A stretch of DNA of 64,000 nt. It comes from Puccinellia tenuiflora. Its lineage: Eukaryota > Streptophyta > Magnoliopsida > Poales > Poaceae. The position numbers and the translations under genes were made by a program. Positions within the stretch are counted from its first letter, which is position 1. Every line of letters starts with the position of its first letter. This document shows positions 42,962 to 54,595 of this stretch, piece after piece. The notes below the pieces were generated by a model. It worked only from the letters and a program-made list of their open reading frames with translations, did no database searches and was not told where the DNA came from. The DNA lies in assembly GCA_012064385.1 (NCBI GenBank), contig QRDG01001901.1:1-64000 (forward strand). Direction: 5' to 3'.

Positions 42962-44882
42962 TGTTGGGAATATGCCCTAGAGGCAATAATAAAATGGTTT
43001 ATTAAGCATATTCACGTTTATGATAATAGTTTATTATCCATGCTATAATTGTATTAAATGGAAACATAATACATGTGTGGAATATAAACACCAGAGTCCC
43101 TAGTGAGCCTCTACAGGACTAGTTCGTTGATCAAGAGATAGTTAGAGTTTCCTAACTATGGACTTGTTATAGTCACTTGATAACGGAGTCATATCATTAG
43201 GAGTAATGGTGTGACGGACATGACGCAATCAATAAAGAGTTGCAATTAATCGTGTCACAAAAGTTTTGTTGTCAACACTTTTAATATGCCAAATATAGTT
43301 TCCTTAGACCATGAGATTATATCACTCCCGTTCACCGGAGGAATACTTTGTGGACATCAAACGTCACTTCGTAACTGGGTGATTATAAAGGTGGCTTTCA
43401 GGTATCTCCAATGGTGGGTTGTTGGGTGATATGAATCGAGAGTGGGATTTGTCCCTCCATGTGACGGAGAAGATATCTCCAGGCCTTCTCGGTAATATAG
43501 CATCAAAAGTCTGCAGACATGTGATTAGGTGGTAATCACGAGGATCCTATATTATGGACGAGTAAAGAGAACTTGCCGGTAACGAGATTAAACTAGACAT
43601 GGGGATGTCAACGATTATATCTCGGGCAAGTAAAATATCGTGAGACAAAGGGAATCCTATATGAGATTAATTGAATCTTCGGCATCGTGATTCAATCGAG
43701 AAAAAGGTTTTCATTGAGTGTATAGGAATTAATATGGGCATCCCGGTCCCACTATTAATTATTGATATGATCATGTCTATGCATTCTCGAACCCGTAGGG
43801 TCACACACTTAACGTTCCGATGAAATTAGGTTTTGCGATGAATTAAATGATGAAATGAAGGAATGGTGATTCGGAGTCTCGGATGGGATCCCGGACATCA
43901 CGAGGAGTTCCGGAGGAGTCCGGAGAATAATATTCATATATGGAAAGTGGTTTCCAGAGTTTTCGGAAAAGTTCCAGAATTATTTATAGGGTACCGGAAA
44001 GGTTCCGGAATGTTCTAGAAGGTTCTAGAAGTGGGACCACATATTGTATGGGGCCCACATGGACCATAGGGATGCAGCCACCACCTTGGTGTGCCGCACC
44101 ACCTAGGCCCACATGGGCTCATGCGGCTAGGAAAGGGGGAGGGGGGGAATCCCACTCCTAGTTGGACTAGGAGTTGGGCCCTCCACCCTTTAGGAAAGGG
44201 GCCCAAGGAGGAGTCCTAGATGGACTCCAACTTGGGGGGCAAGCAAGGGGGCCGGCCGGCCCCTGCCCTAACCCTAGCCCGGCCACCTATAAAAGGGGGG
44301 AGGGGAGGGGTGCGGCACACCCAAGAGGCTGCCTTCCCAAGCACCCCTGCCGCACCACCTCCCCCACCCTAAACCCTAGCCGCGCCACCCCTCCCCGAAG
44401 GGCTGCCGCCGCCTCTCCTCCATCTAGAGCTGCCGCACCACCCCTCCCCGAAAGGCTGCTGCGCCACCTCCTCCTCTCCCTCTCCTCTCGCTTGGTTTGG
44501 CGAAGCCTCGCGCGTGGAGATCGTCATCGTCACCGGCACTACCGTCGTGCTGCTGAGATCATCAAGGCCACGTCCTCTCGCTTGCGGGATCAAGGAGTTG
44601 ACGTCTTCATCGAGCCGTACGTGTGGATGCCGCAGAGGTGCTGCCTGTTGCTGCACTTCACCGGATTGGATCTCGAGGATAATACATCTCCTCGCGACTA
44701 GACGAGTCTACTTGCGGGGATCGACTAGCCAACCCCTGCACCGACAAAACGCGTTTGTTGATCTTCAAGGGTAAGAGATTGGTCTCACCTTCGCTATCTT
44801 CATCTCGTAGATCTAGATCCTTGGGGTTTATTCCGCTTGCCGCGTAGGAATTTTTTTTGTTTTCCATGCTGCGACCCCTTCA
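42962..44882 (+). repeat. 3' LTR of the BARE-like element
   Basis: 1921 bp, nearly identical to the 5' LTR. It has a TATA box at 44288-44294 and small differences such as a 10-base insertion near 43473. It ends TTCA and is followed by TSD CTAAC. Confidence 0.9.
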
Positions 44883-44887
44883 CTAAC

Positions 44888-46156
44888 GCGGACTAACGCT
44901 GTTTTCAGCAGAATTGCCTTGGTGTCTTATTTTTGTGCATAAATCAAAGTTCTCGGAAATATCTAGAAAAATTCCAGAAAATCTATTTTGGCAGAAGACC
45001 CACGGAGCCAGAAGGGGAGCTAGGGGGGTGCCCACAGCTCCCAGGGGGCCCCTGGCCGCGGCCCAGGCTGGGTCGACGACGCTCCTTTCGTCTATTTACT
45101 TCCTTCGACCTAAAAACGCCAAAACCCTCGATCATTTTTTCCAGAAAAGATACAGAGCGCTGCCGCCTCCTCGAAACCTAATTCGGGGACCAGAAGTTCC
45201 TATTCCAGCACCCTGTCGGGACGGGGATTGAAGGGGAGATCGTCGCCATCGCCATCACCACCACCTCTCCATCGACCATCCGTGTTTCCCCCATCCATGT
45301 GTGAGTAATTCGCCGTTGTAGGCTGAGGGGATATTAGGGATTGGATGAGATTGTTCATGTAATAAGATGTCAGATTGTTAGGGCATGATGCCTAGTATCT
45401 GTGAGAGTGTTTTTTATCGTTGTTGCAACTTGGTGTGCTTAATGCTTGACACTTAGGGCCCGAGTGCCATGTTTTCAGATCTGAACATATTATGATAAAT
45501 GTTGTTTTGGATCATATCTACAAGTTGTTTGCACCTGGTATTGTCCGGAACCCGAGGCCCCAAAGTGACAGCTTTTGGGACAACCGGAGGGGATGGTTTT
45601 GACTTGAGGGTTACATGTATTCACTGAATGTTAATGCTTTGCTCCAGTACTTTGTAAAAAGGAGTAACTTAATTACCTTTCGGTTCCTCATAAAGGCCCC
45701 GCTGACACGAGATGGTTGGACAAAAGATGTCGTGCAAGTATCTTATTGCAAGCACGCACGACTACCTACGGAATACATGCCTATGTTTATTAGCACCTCA
45801 ATACTGTTTATTTGTTTATCTGCATGTTGCCTTTAGTAATTATTTCATGAACTATCTTATCCAAACAGCGCCTGTATTTACATCCCTATGCCTACGGTGT
45901 TTTAATCCTGCTGTCACTACACTTGCTACTATTGCTGTTTTTAGATTATTACTATGTTACTTTATTACTGCTGCTGTTATACTACTATTGCTACTGATAA
46001 ATTGCACCAAGTGAGTTACTTTCCTGGTGTAGCTGATCTGACAAATCAGCTGCTAAGGCTTATAAATATTCTTTGGCTCCCCTTGTGTTGAATCAATAAA
46101 TTTGGGTTTTACTTCCCTCGAAGACTGTTGCGATCCCCTATACTTCTGGGTCATCA
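44888..46156 (+). repeat. Second fragment of the Athila-lineage 5' LTR
   Basis: Continues the LTR after the TSD, with 'gcagaattgccttggtgtc', a GC-rich part to 45300 and the end 'gatcccctatacttctgggtcatca'. Frames at 44914-45231 and 45615-46014 have no recognised domain. Confidence 0.75.
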
Positions 46157-46167
46157 AAACTATTTTC

Positions 46168-46184
46168 TGGCGCCGTTGCCGGGG
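46168..46184 (+). promoter_or_regulatory. Primer-binding site (tRNA-Asp type) of the Athila-lineage element
   Basis: TGGCGCCGTTGCCGGGG, complementary to the 3' end of plant tRNA-Asp, the primer used by Athila elements; it lies 11 bases after the LTR end. Confidence 0.8.
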
Positions 46185-46412
46185 TGCATAGCTCTATTTA
46201 TAAGTTCACCGGGGAGTTATTCCGTCTGCTGCAATTTATTATTCATCATGAAGAAAAACCAAGACCTTAAACCCACCAGCATGCCTTCCAGGACAAGGTG
46301 AGGTACGGATCTCTGTACTAAGTGTACTCTTGATTCACCTTTTGTTTTAAGTCAACTTGTTACACCACCACCACCACACACTTCACATGTTGATTCTACT
46401 GGTTCTGATACT

Positions 46413-48852
46413 GTGTCTGATGAATTTGATGATCCTTCTACTGTACTAGATGAGTCTGGCTCTCTAGGTCCTTTTTTGGATTCTATGGTTGCTAAATCTA
46501 AAGAAATTGAATCTGGTGAAATTCCTAATGAAAATGTCATTACACCTGCTGTCTCTCCTGAGAGAGGGAATTATGGTAGTAGTTATCCTGATGATGCTTA
46601 TGTTGAAATTGATGATGAATTTATTAGAGCAAGTATAGATATTGACACTTCCGATCCTGAGATACGGAAGAAACTTCTTGAAAAACATGCTATGAATTAT
46701 AAAACTGCTCATGATATTGAGTTTGCCACATCTCCTATTAGCATTAAGGGAAAGGATTATGATTTTTCTGTTGATCTGTCACTCATATCTATTGTTGAAA
46801 ATGAACCTTTTTATGGAAAAGAAAATGATAATGCTATAGAACACATGAGCAAACTCACTACTTTGAGTAGGTTGTTTTCTAACGACAAGAAGAAACAAGG
46901 TTATTACATAACAAAGCCTTTTCCCTTTTCATTGAAAAATGAAGCTAAAAGTTGGTTTAACAATTTAGCTAGTGGATCCATCAAAAGGTTTGATGAATTA
47001 TTTAAAATCTTCTTTGAAAAATATTATCCTGCTCATGTGCAACACGCTGCTTTGCAAAGAATTTTCAATTTTAAACAAATTGAGAAAGAGTGTCTACCCG
47101 AAGCTTGGGGGAGGTTTTGTGCCTTACTTAGGGGCCAGCCTAGACACATGATACCTAAAAATGAGCTCATAGATATCTTTATAATGGACTAATAGATGAA
47201 TCTAGAACATATCTGGATAGTTGTGCTAGTTGTGTTTTCAGGAAAAGGACTCCGAATGAAGATGAAGAATTATTGGCTAAAATAAGCCGGAATCATGATG
47301 ATTGGTCCACACCTGAGCCGCCACCAACATCTTCACCGAAGTTGACTCAGACATCAAAGAAAAGGGCATTCATGTGCTAAATTCTGAAACTATGCTGGAA
47401 GCAAAGAAATCTCTTGAGGAGAGAGGTATTAAAGCTGAAGAAGTAAAAAATCTACCACCTATTGAAGCATTATGTGAGCCTACCACTCATCCCCCTGTGG
47501 TAGAGGTACACTCTCTTCTTGATTTTAATGCTAGTGATGTTCCTCATAGGAAGCCTCCTGATCAATGTTTAGATGAATTTGATAACTTTATTATTAAGCA
47601 AATTCATTTCAACATGCAAGTTCAAAATCAACTGTAAGAATTTTTTTATATAGTTAAAAATTTGCATGATGTTTTAGAAAGAACTGATAGTGATGTTAAA
47701 GGCCTCACCAAGCATTTTGTCATGGTTCAAACTCAACTTGAACAAATTACCAAAGTACAAAAAGATTTGCTTCCTGAAACCTTTAAAAAGGATGATAAAC
47801 CAACATGTGGTGTAATAACTAGAGGTGGTACTGCTACTCAGGATCCTTTATATCCTGAGGGACATCCTAAAAGAATTGAACAAGAGTCTCAATTAGCTGA
47901 AAATAACATTGCTAGACCTCCTAAAAATAAAAATAAAAAGAAGAAGCATAAAGAAGTAGGAGAGACTAATGAGTTGGAAATTGATAAAGAACCTGTCCTA
48001 GAGAATCCTAATAATATTTCCATCTCTGATGCTGAAAGTGAAAATGATAATGAAGCTGTTAGTGATATTGATAAAGGAAATGATCCTAATAAATAATAAA
48101 GTGATGAAGAACCTGAAAAACCTCCTAAAAATGGGAAGTATAATAAGGAAAAACTTGTTGCTAGGAAGCATGGTATTGAAAGGGAACCTTGGGTGGAAAA
48201 GCCTATGCCTTTCCCTAACAAGAAATATAAATCAAAGGAAGAAGAGGATTATAATAAATTTTGTGAGCAGACGAAAACTCTCTTTTTGCAAATTCCTTTG
48301 ACTGGTGCAATTAAACTGCCTCCTTATTCCAAATACATAAAGGATATTGTTTCTAACAAAAGGAAAATTCCGAATGAGGAAATTTCCACTATGCTTGCTA
48401 ATTATTCTTTTAATGGCAAAATTCCAAAGAAGCTTGGAGACCTAGGTATTCCAACAATTCCTTGCTCAATTAAGAATAACTATGTTAGAACTGCTTTATG
48501 TGATCTTGGTGCAGGAGTAAGTGTTATGCCATTTTCTCTTTATAAGAGGCTTTACTTGGAAAAATTAATACCCACTGATATTTCTTTACAAATGGCTGAT
48601 AAATCAACTATTGTTCCTATTGGCATTTGTGAGGATGCTCCCGTTCAAGTGACTAATAATTGTCTTATCTTAACTGATTTTGTTGTGCTTGATATGCCTG
48701 AAGATGACAATATGTCTATCATTCTTGGGAGACCTTTCTTAAATACTGCAGGGGCTGTTATTGACTGCAATAAAGGGAATGCTACTTTTAATTTTAATGA
48801 TAAAGAGCAAAGGTTTATTTTCCAAAGAAGGTTGACAAGGTTTATGGTTTAA
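46413..48852 (+). pseudogene. Gag-protease gene of the Athila-lineage element
   Basis: The N-terminal part is acidic, then comes a retrotransposon gag domain: 'AKSWFNNLASGSIKRFDEL' and 'FKIFFEKYYPAHVQ' near 46940-47040. A frameshift near 47175 is followed by a second near 47370. A TAA interrupts the frame at 47635-47637 and another at 48094-48096. The last part (48193-48852) is a retropepsin-like protease with DLGA at 48502-48513 and 'IILGRPFLNT' near 48718-48747. Athila proteases normally read DLGAS; here Ser is replaced by Gly. No zinc knuckle is seen. The frame ends before any RT. The gene is inactive. Confidence 0.75.
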
Positions 48853-49522
48853 ATTCCATTTCAAATGTTAAAACCATCAAGATTGGAGAAATTGATTGTC
48901 CCATATATGATCATCGCAAGGAATATCAATTTCTTATGGTTGGGATAATAGCCATCAAGTTTAACGTAACATAATTGTTTGGTGGAATTCAAAAACTTTG
49001 TGTTATATAAAATAAAGTTGAAGTAAGACTTGATCAACCTTGCTCTCAAATTTATTTTATATACATGATACAATGATTTCCATGATATTTTTCTTTTTAT
49101 GATTGTTCTTGCACTTCTATGATTTTAGTATTCGGTTAGTTTTGCATCTTTTAAAGATTCATTTTTGAGGTTTCAATTCATTTTATAATTCTAAAAATGT
49201 CCAAAAATCAAAGTTGTCAAAAATTTCTGGAAAAATTATGTAATTTTTTATGCATAAAATGGGGCCCTGCAGCACCAGAGGCTGCCCAGGGGGAACCACC
49301 ATCTGGGCAGACGACCCCTTGGCACGGCCCAGCCTTGGCCGCGCCTGGGTGGTGTCTGGGGCCCACCAGGCCCCCCACATGGTGAGTTTCCTCCCCATCC
49401 TTTCTCTCTCCCGACATTTCACTCCACCATTGCCCAAACTCGTGTTCTTGCTGTTCTTGCTCGAGATTTTCGTTCTACTTGCTCAGCCCATCTTTTCTGA
49501 TGAGATTTGGATCATTTGCTCT
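48853..49522 (+). other. Non-coding tail of the Athila-lineage element up to the CACTA insertion
   Basis: No RT is seen. 49195-49330 ('aaaaatcaaag...gggccc...ctgcc') loosely resembles 44930-45060 of the LTR, so a divergent LTR fragment may start here. No 3' LTR boundary could be set. Confidence 0.4.
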
Positions 49523-50220
49523 CACTACTAAAAATCCGGAGATCAGCGACGATTCAATTCCGTCGAGGACGAGCTCCAAAATGTCGCTCGGCTTCATCCG
49601 CGACAGTTTACGCGACGGAAAAAAGTCAGGAATCGACTGTCACGGACGATTCTGCGACAGATTTGTTGCCACCAAAACGTCGTGGGATACAAGCGACGTT
49701 TAGTCAATCGTCACGGGCAACTGGACGGCCCGGTATAAGACCCAATAAGGCGTGACGTTTTTTTGCCGTCGCGACATTTGACACGTGGCAGAAAGCGTTT
49801 CCGACGACCGTTACCGCCGTTTGCTGATATCACTTATTCACGACGAATTTTGTTCGTCGCTCCCATGTGATTATGTCATGGATGTCCTCGACGTTTTTAT
49901 TTGTTTCGTCGCGCACAGGCGTGATTCAGGGGACGCCACGTGGGCTGTCCACAATGCTCCACGTGGCAGTGAAGTTGTGTCGAATTTCATTTCATCGCGG
50001 TGCATATGCTGACCTCATCGGTAGCGCGACGTTTCTTTCTCCGTCGCGGTTTCTATACAATCAAATGGCGATACCTGGACCAACCATATGGTTCCACGTG
50101 TCTTTTCCCCACGACGAAATGTTTCCGTCGCGCGTAGTTTTGTGACGTCACCATGCACACTACGATTCGGTTTCGTCGTGGTTCGAATGGCCATTTCGGC
50201 GGTCGAGACGCATGTAAAAT
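49523..50220. repeat. Subterminal CGACG/CGTCG repeat region of the CACTA element
   Basis: The pentamer CGACG or its complement CGTCG recurs throughout (for example at about 49545, 49560, 49614, 49678, 49770, 49841, 49854, 49912, 50030, 50112 and 50176), often as GTCGCG or GCGACG. In CACTA elements subterminal repeats of this kind bind the element-encoded protein. Confidence 0.7.
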
Positions 50221-50465
50221 TCTAGCCCTACTAGTTGTCACATCAAAGCAAACACAACACATGCAGCAAATACATAAACCTGGAACATAAAGAGGCTATC
50301 TTCTACAGTTCACCGAACAACAAGTGGTTGACCAGCAGAGGCAACACAGTTTTCGGCCTCTCAAGGGCCACCAGCAAAATACAGTTTGAGACTCACGAAG
50401 GCCACCAAGAAGCCTCATGAAGACATACCAAAAAGGCACGAGTTTGCGGAGGTTCTCACGAAGGA

Positions 50466-52590
50466 CTACATAGCTCCATCTCCGAAAGGACCTTTACTCA
50501 TCATCTGCTCAATAAGGGCATTGCAGGATTGTTGACACTTCTTCATAATTTCTTGTTCCTTGTACATAAGGCGCAAGTCTTGTTGATGCTTGATCCTTTC
50601 TGCATCGGCTTGTTCCTTCGCCTGCTTCAACTCATCAACTACAGACTGCAGTTCATTCTTATCTTTTCTCTCAGAATCAAGTTGAACCTGAAGCTGAAAC
50701 TTTGTTGCTCTCTGATTTCCCTGACACAGCACGTTATCGACAGCTTCAGCGGCAGAAAGAAGTTCCTTCATAGCGGCACCCGCTGAAGTAATTTGTGCCA
50801 TCTTCTCTTTAATTTCAGCCTATAAAGCATGTAAAAGCATAAGATGAAATAGCAGCTGAACTAGGTTGTAAGGAACATTGATATGAAATAGCAGATGACA
50901 AACATGTAAGGAACATGGATGAAAAATAGCAGAGAACAAGGTTGTACAGAGCATAGATTTTCAGCACGCATGTACATGACTAGAGTAGGATCTGCATGTA
51001 CAAGCATAGATGCAACAACAGCTGAACTAGATGAAACAACAGCTGAACTAGGTTTTAAGGAACATAGATGAAGAAAAACCAGATGACAGGCATGTAAGGG
51101 ACGTAGCTGAAAATAGCAGACAACAAGCATGTACAGAACATACATGAAAATAGCAGATCATAAGGATAGGTGAACTAGCAGATGACAAGCAAGTAAGCAT
51201 GCATGTACATGAACTATCAGATGGAAAGCATAAGTGAAAGAGCTGACGACAGGAGTTTGCAGCAAAATTCACAAAGGTACACCTCAGAAGGTACCTTTGT
51301 GAATTCCAGAGATGTACAGAATTCCGAGGGACTTACAATTGCTCTTTTCACAGGCGAAGTGAACCTATGCTTCTTGTTGCATGTAGCTTTGAACAATTCG
51401 AAGGCGTCTTCCCCCATGTCACTGAAATCCTCGTAGCTACAAGAACCTGGGGCAGCAGGTAACTCGACGGCCCGTCTGCTACTGATGGCTTTCATACAAG
51501 CCATCTACAGAAACAAAGAGTATAAACAGATTAGCGACAGTACAGGTAATATAATTGAAACAGTGACAAGGTTTAGTGAACAAGGACACAACCTGTTTCT
51601 CGAGTGTGGACTAGGCATCGACTAACTTGCACCAATCTGCTTCGCTCATGTGTTTCATTTCCTCAGGAGGTGTCCGTAAAACTATAGTCTTGTCTGCAGC
51701 CGTGTTAAAATATGAGCGCTTCAGTAGATATCGTCTTTGTCTAGTACGGTTCTTGAGATGCATTAGAAGAGATAGAACAATCCAGGGGTCTTCGAGGTTC
51801 AAAATAAATTTAGACTGAAAGAAAAGAAGGAGCATTCTTCAGTTTTATGAACAGCAATGGAATGAACTGGAAACTTGGGTTACAAAACTTACAGACACGT
51901 GGGAGACGTACGCAGAAAATATGTCCTTCCTTTCCTTGTACTGTTTCTAATGGGGGAAGATAGGGACAACCTCATTCACAGCTATTGAACATGTAGTAGC
52001 ATACATGCTAGCAATCTTTGCGTCAGCTGGCCGAGACTTTCCCGGAGGAATAACAATTTTGATCCTACTTACTTTGGACATCATGTCCAGCTCCTTTCCC
52101 AAGTTTACTCCCCTACTTACAATCATGTTTCCTGTTCGATCATCTACAAAAATTGCGCTAGAGTTAGTGTTCTGCATTTTGGATTTGATTATGTAAATGG
52201 CAAGTGTAGAGCAAGAGTATTCAATATTTCTAGAATGTTACCTTGGGAACCTAGCCCCTCGCCTTGGATAGTTGGCAGCTCGACTTGGTGACGTCACAGA
52301 TGGCCATGGGGAGGGTCCTGCTCGCTTTGGGTGGGTGCCGCCTCACTGTGGTCAGCTGCCTCCTTGTGTTGGGTAGCTTCCAGCTGGCCTTGGGCAACTG
52401 CCTGCTCGCCTTGGGCCCTCTGATTTGCAGCCCTTGTTACTCGTGGCGATGCGGCTGCAGGTACTGCTGGCGGAGTCGGTTTGGTCTTTTTCTTTATTAC
52501 CGGAGTCTCAGGTGTTGTGGCGTCAACTAAATCTGCATTGACACGCTTGCGATTACGCACTGCACCAGGATTTGGTTGTGGTTCTAACAT
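50466..52590 (-). pseudogene. CACTA ORF2 (plant transposase-associated protein), decayed
   Basis: Exon-like blocks run on the minus strand. 52294-52590 is a basic Pro/Ala/Gln-rich N-terminus (MLEPQPNPGAVRNRKRVN). 51947-52177 contains 'SKVSRIKIVIPPGKSRPADA' and 'VVPIFPH', then TAG at 51947-51949 where the family has Trp. 51611-51835 carries 'LLKRSYFN' and 'MSEADWCKLVDA', then TAG at 51611-51613, again in place of Trp. 51217-51504 ends in 'FELFKATCNKKHRFTSPV'. 50466-50801 is a long coiled coil. This order matches the Ptta/En/Spm-type second protein of CACTA elements, which in relatives binds subterminal repeats. Two nonsense changes make it inactive. Exon borders are approximate. Confidence 0.6.
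50850..51210. repeat. Degenerate tandem repeats within a CACTA ORF2 intron
   Basis: Units of roughly 50-60 bases with 'gaaatagcagatgacaa-catgtaaggaacat' recur about six times with drift, including a repeated 'cagctgaacta' at 50851, 51021 and 51042. They lie between the coiled-coil exon and the preceding exon block. Confidence 0.55.
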
Positions 52591-52997
52591 GAATAAAGAG
52601 GTCCAAGTAAGTTACAAACATATATAACACTTGCTAAGAACCTCTTACAGCTACAAAGTAAGCTACTCATTTCCGGGTTTCTTCGATGGGGTGTATTTAA
52701 TGTTCTAAAGTATAGGACTGGTATTGGTTGTTCTGTAGTACATATGATGTAACAGACCCATATGAGTAATCTAATATGTGGACCTAAGACTGATAGGATC
52801 GCAAAACTGATATTAAGCCTAATACAAGCTAGAAAATAAGCAAACTTTAACCATAGGAACTCATCAAACAGAAGCACCTAACAGGCAATTGAACAAACAT
52901 GTGCAGCAAACAAGCATCAAAAAGACGAAAAGAATTCTCTGAAGATTGCCTCCGGGCTTTAGGGCATTTTTCTTAGTTCTTTTCATGGCGGGAGACT

Positions 52998-53300
52998 TTA
53001 CTCGTGGCATCGAGGTGGGGCACCTAGACGCCAGGCGAGGTTGGTGACCGGGTGGACAACCTGCGAGCTGGACGGCGACCTGGACGGCGAGGTGGCAGAT
53101 CTTGACGGCAAACTAGAAGGCGAGGTGACAGATCTGGACGGAGAGGAGGCGGATCTTGACGGTGACCTGGATGGCGAGGTGGAAGACCTGGACGGCGAGG
53201 TGGAAGACATGGACAGCGAGCTACACGGCAAGGTGGAAGACCGGGAGGGCGAGCTACACAGCAATGTGGGAGACCGGGACGGGGGGGCTAGGGTGGTAGA
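52998..53300. repeat. Tandem coding-like repeat (Asp/Gly/Glu on plus, Ser/Arg on minus)
   Basis: Units of 15-27 bases such as 'gacggcgaggtggaagacctg' are repeated about ten times. The plus strand reads 'LDGEVEDLDGEVED'-like peptides; the minus strand reads 'SRSSTSPSRSPSRS'-like peptides with a start codon at 53264. Since other CACTA exons are on the minus strand, an SR-type N-terminal segment is possible, but neither frame is established. Confidence 0.5.
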
Positions 53301-53641
53301 CCGGGACGGCGAGCTAGGGATTGGGAGGAGAGGAGGGGAGATTTGGGACGAAAGAGGAGGGGGGAAATGTCGATACGGAGGGTTTTCAGGGAGGGGGAAT
53401 ATAGGCGAGGGCTCGAAATTTGGTGTGGGCGGGAAGGCGCAAAAGTTTGATCAATAATTTGGATGGGCAACGCGAAATTTGGTGGGTAGGCGGCGCAAAA
53501 TTTGGTGGGTGGGCAGGATACATTGCTGGCCGTCGGATGCATGATGGATGACTTAGAAATTGACCATTTATGAAATTAGTTATTAAAGGACAATGTGATT
53601 AAATCAAATAATTATTGACCTAAAACAAGAGAAAATTTTAG

Positions 53642-54595
53642 CCATATGGTCACAAGAATCCCACGGGTTCGCCTGAAGGGGGAGTTTCAACCGCTAAAGT
53701 CTAGAAACTTGACTATTGATGGAGTAATTGATCCCGGTTGAAGCGGCCACACGCCGCAGTTGGATCTTGGCCATCTAAACCTCCCACCACAATTTTGTAC
53801 CTATGAAGTGTGGCCATCTTAGTTTTGGTGGGACTCTGAAGCTCCGGAGCCCCGTTTCGCCGAAACCTTGACCCCGATGGGAAATAGTCAAAGTTCACCG
53901 TCTACCCCTTTGACCGGTGTCGAAAGAGGGCAGACATGTGGACTTTTTTGCTTGGTTACGTTAGGGTAGGGCATAGGAATATGGGATACCAGAAAGCTAG
54001 CCCTTGTGGTCAAAAGATTCCCACGGGTTCGCCCGAAAGGGGGAGTTTCGACCTCTAAAGTCCAAAAACTTGACTATTGATCGAGTAACTGATCCCGGTT
54101 GAAGCCGGCCACACGCCACAGTGGATCTTGGCCATCTAAACCTCCCACCACAATTTTGTACCTATGAAGTGTGGCCACCTTGGTTTTGGTGGGACTCCGA
54201 TGCTCCGGAGCCTCGTTTCGCCGAAAACCTGACCCCAATGGGAAATAGTCAAACTTCACCGTCTACCCCTTTGACCGGCATCGAAAGAGGGTAGACATGT
54301 GGAAGTGTTTGCTAGGTTATGTTAGGGTAGGGCATAGGAAGATGGGAGACAAGAAAGCTAGCCGAAAGAGGGAGTTTCGACCTCTAAAGTCCAGAAACTT
54401 GACTATTGATCGAGTAACTGATCCCGGTTGAAGCCGGCCACACGCCGCAGTAGGATCTTGGCCATCTAAAGCTCCCAACATAATATTTTACCTATGAAGT
54501 CTGGCCACCTTGGTTTTTGTGGGACTCCGTCGCTCCGGAGCCCCGTTTCGCCGAAAACTGACCCCGATGGGAAATAGTCAAACTTCACCGTGTAC
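53642..54595. repeat. Tandem repeat with a 361-bp unit, about 2.7 copies
   Basis: The motif GAGTTTC(A/G)ACC lies at 53682, 54043 and 54372. The first interval is 361 bases; the second is 329 because about 32 bases are deleted at 54363. The copies share 'cttgactattgat', 'gatcccggttgaagc', 'tggccatctaaa' and 'gggaaatagtcaaa' blocks with substitutions. The third copy is cut at 54595 by an LTR. There is no coding sequence: small minus-strand frames recur only because the repeat recurs. It may be the tandem part of the adjacent CACTA element or a separate satellite-like array. Confidence 0.8.

Larger units (their letters stand above)
36395..44882 (+). mobile_element. BARE/Angela/WIS-like copia retrotransposon with gag only, TSD CTAAC
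   Basis: 8488 bp flanked by CTAAC at 36390-36394 and 44883-44887. LTRs at 36395-38299 and 42962-44882 start TGTTGGGAATATGCCC and end CGACCCCTTCA, typical of the BARE1/Angela/WIS group. A tRNA-Met primer site follows the 5' LTR; a polypurine tract precedes the 3' LTR. Inside are a gag ORF (39566-40159) and 2.8 kb without pol. The two LTRs differ by only a few substitutions and small indels, so the insertion is young relative to its host element. Confidence 0.9.
36312..49522 (+). mobile_element. Athila-lineage gypsy element (Sabrina-like), 5' LTR split by a BARE-like copia
   Basis: The LTR starts TGATACGTCCAAAACG (36312), is interrupted at 36390-36394 (CTAAC), resumes at 44888 and ends at 46156 (GGGTCATCA). 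Without the insert it is about 1.35 kb. A primer site complementary to tRNA-Asp lies at 46168-46184. Gag and protease follow to 48852. No reverse transcriptase, RNase H or integrase is present, and a CACTA element starts at 49523 before any 3' LTR. The Athila lineage is inferred from the primer site and the DLGA-type protease; the absence of pol fits what I recall of Sabrina-type elements. Confidence 0.7.
49523..53540 (-). mobile_element. CACTA-type DNA transposon, ORF2 only, right end not found
   Basis: The left terminus is CACTACTAAAAATCC at 49523. Next come 700 bp of subterminal repeats with CGACG/CGTCG motifs, then a decayed multi-exon gene on the minus strand typical of CACTA ORF2. The transposase gene (TNP2-like) is absent. 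No matching right terminus is visible; coding-type and repeat sequence ends about 53460-53540, so the 3-bp TSD cannot be tested. Confidence 0.65.

Noticed and set aside
53713..54259. Two similar 61-codon minus-strand frames
   Set aside because: They recur only because the 361-bp tandem repeat recurs; there is no domain and no promoter context.
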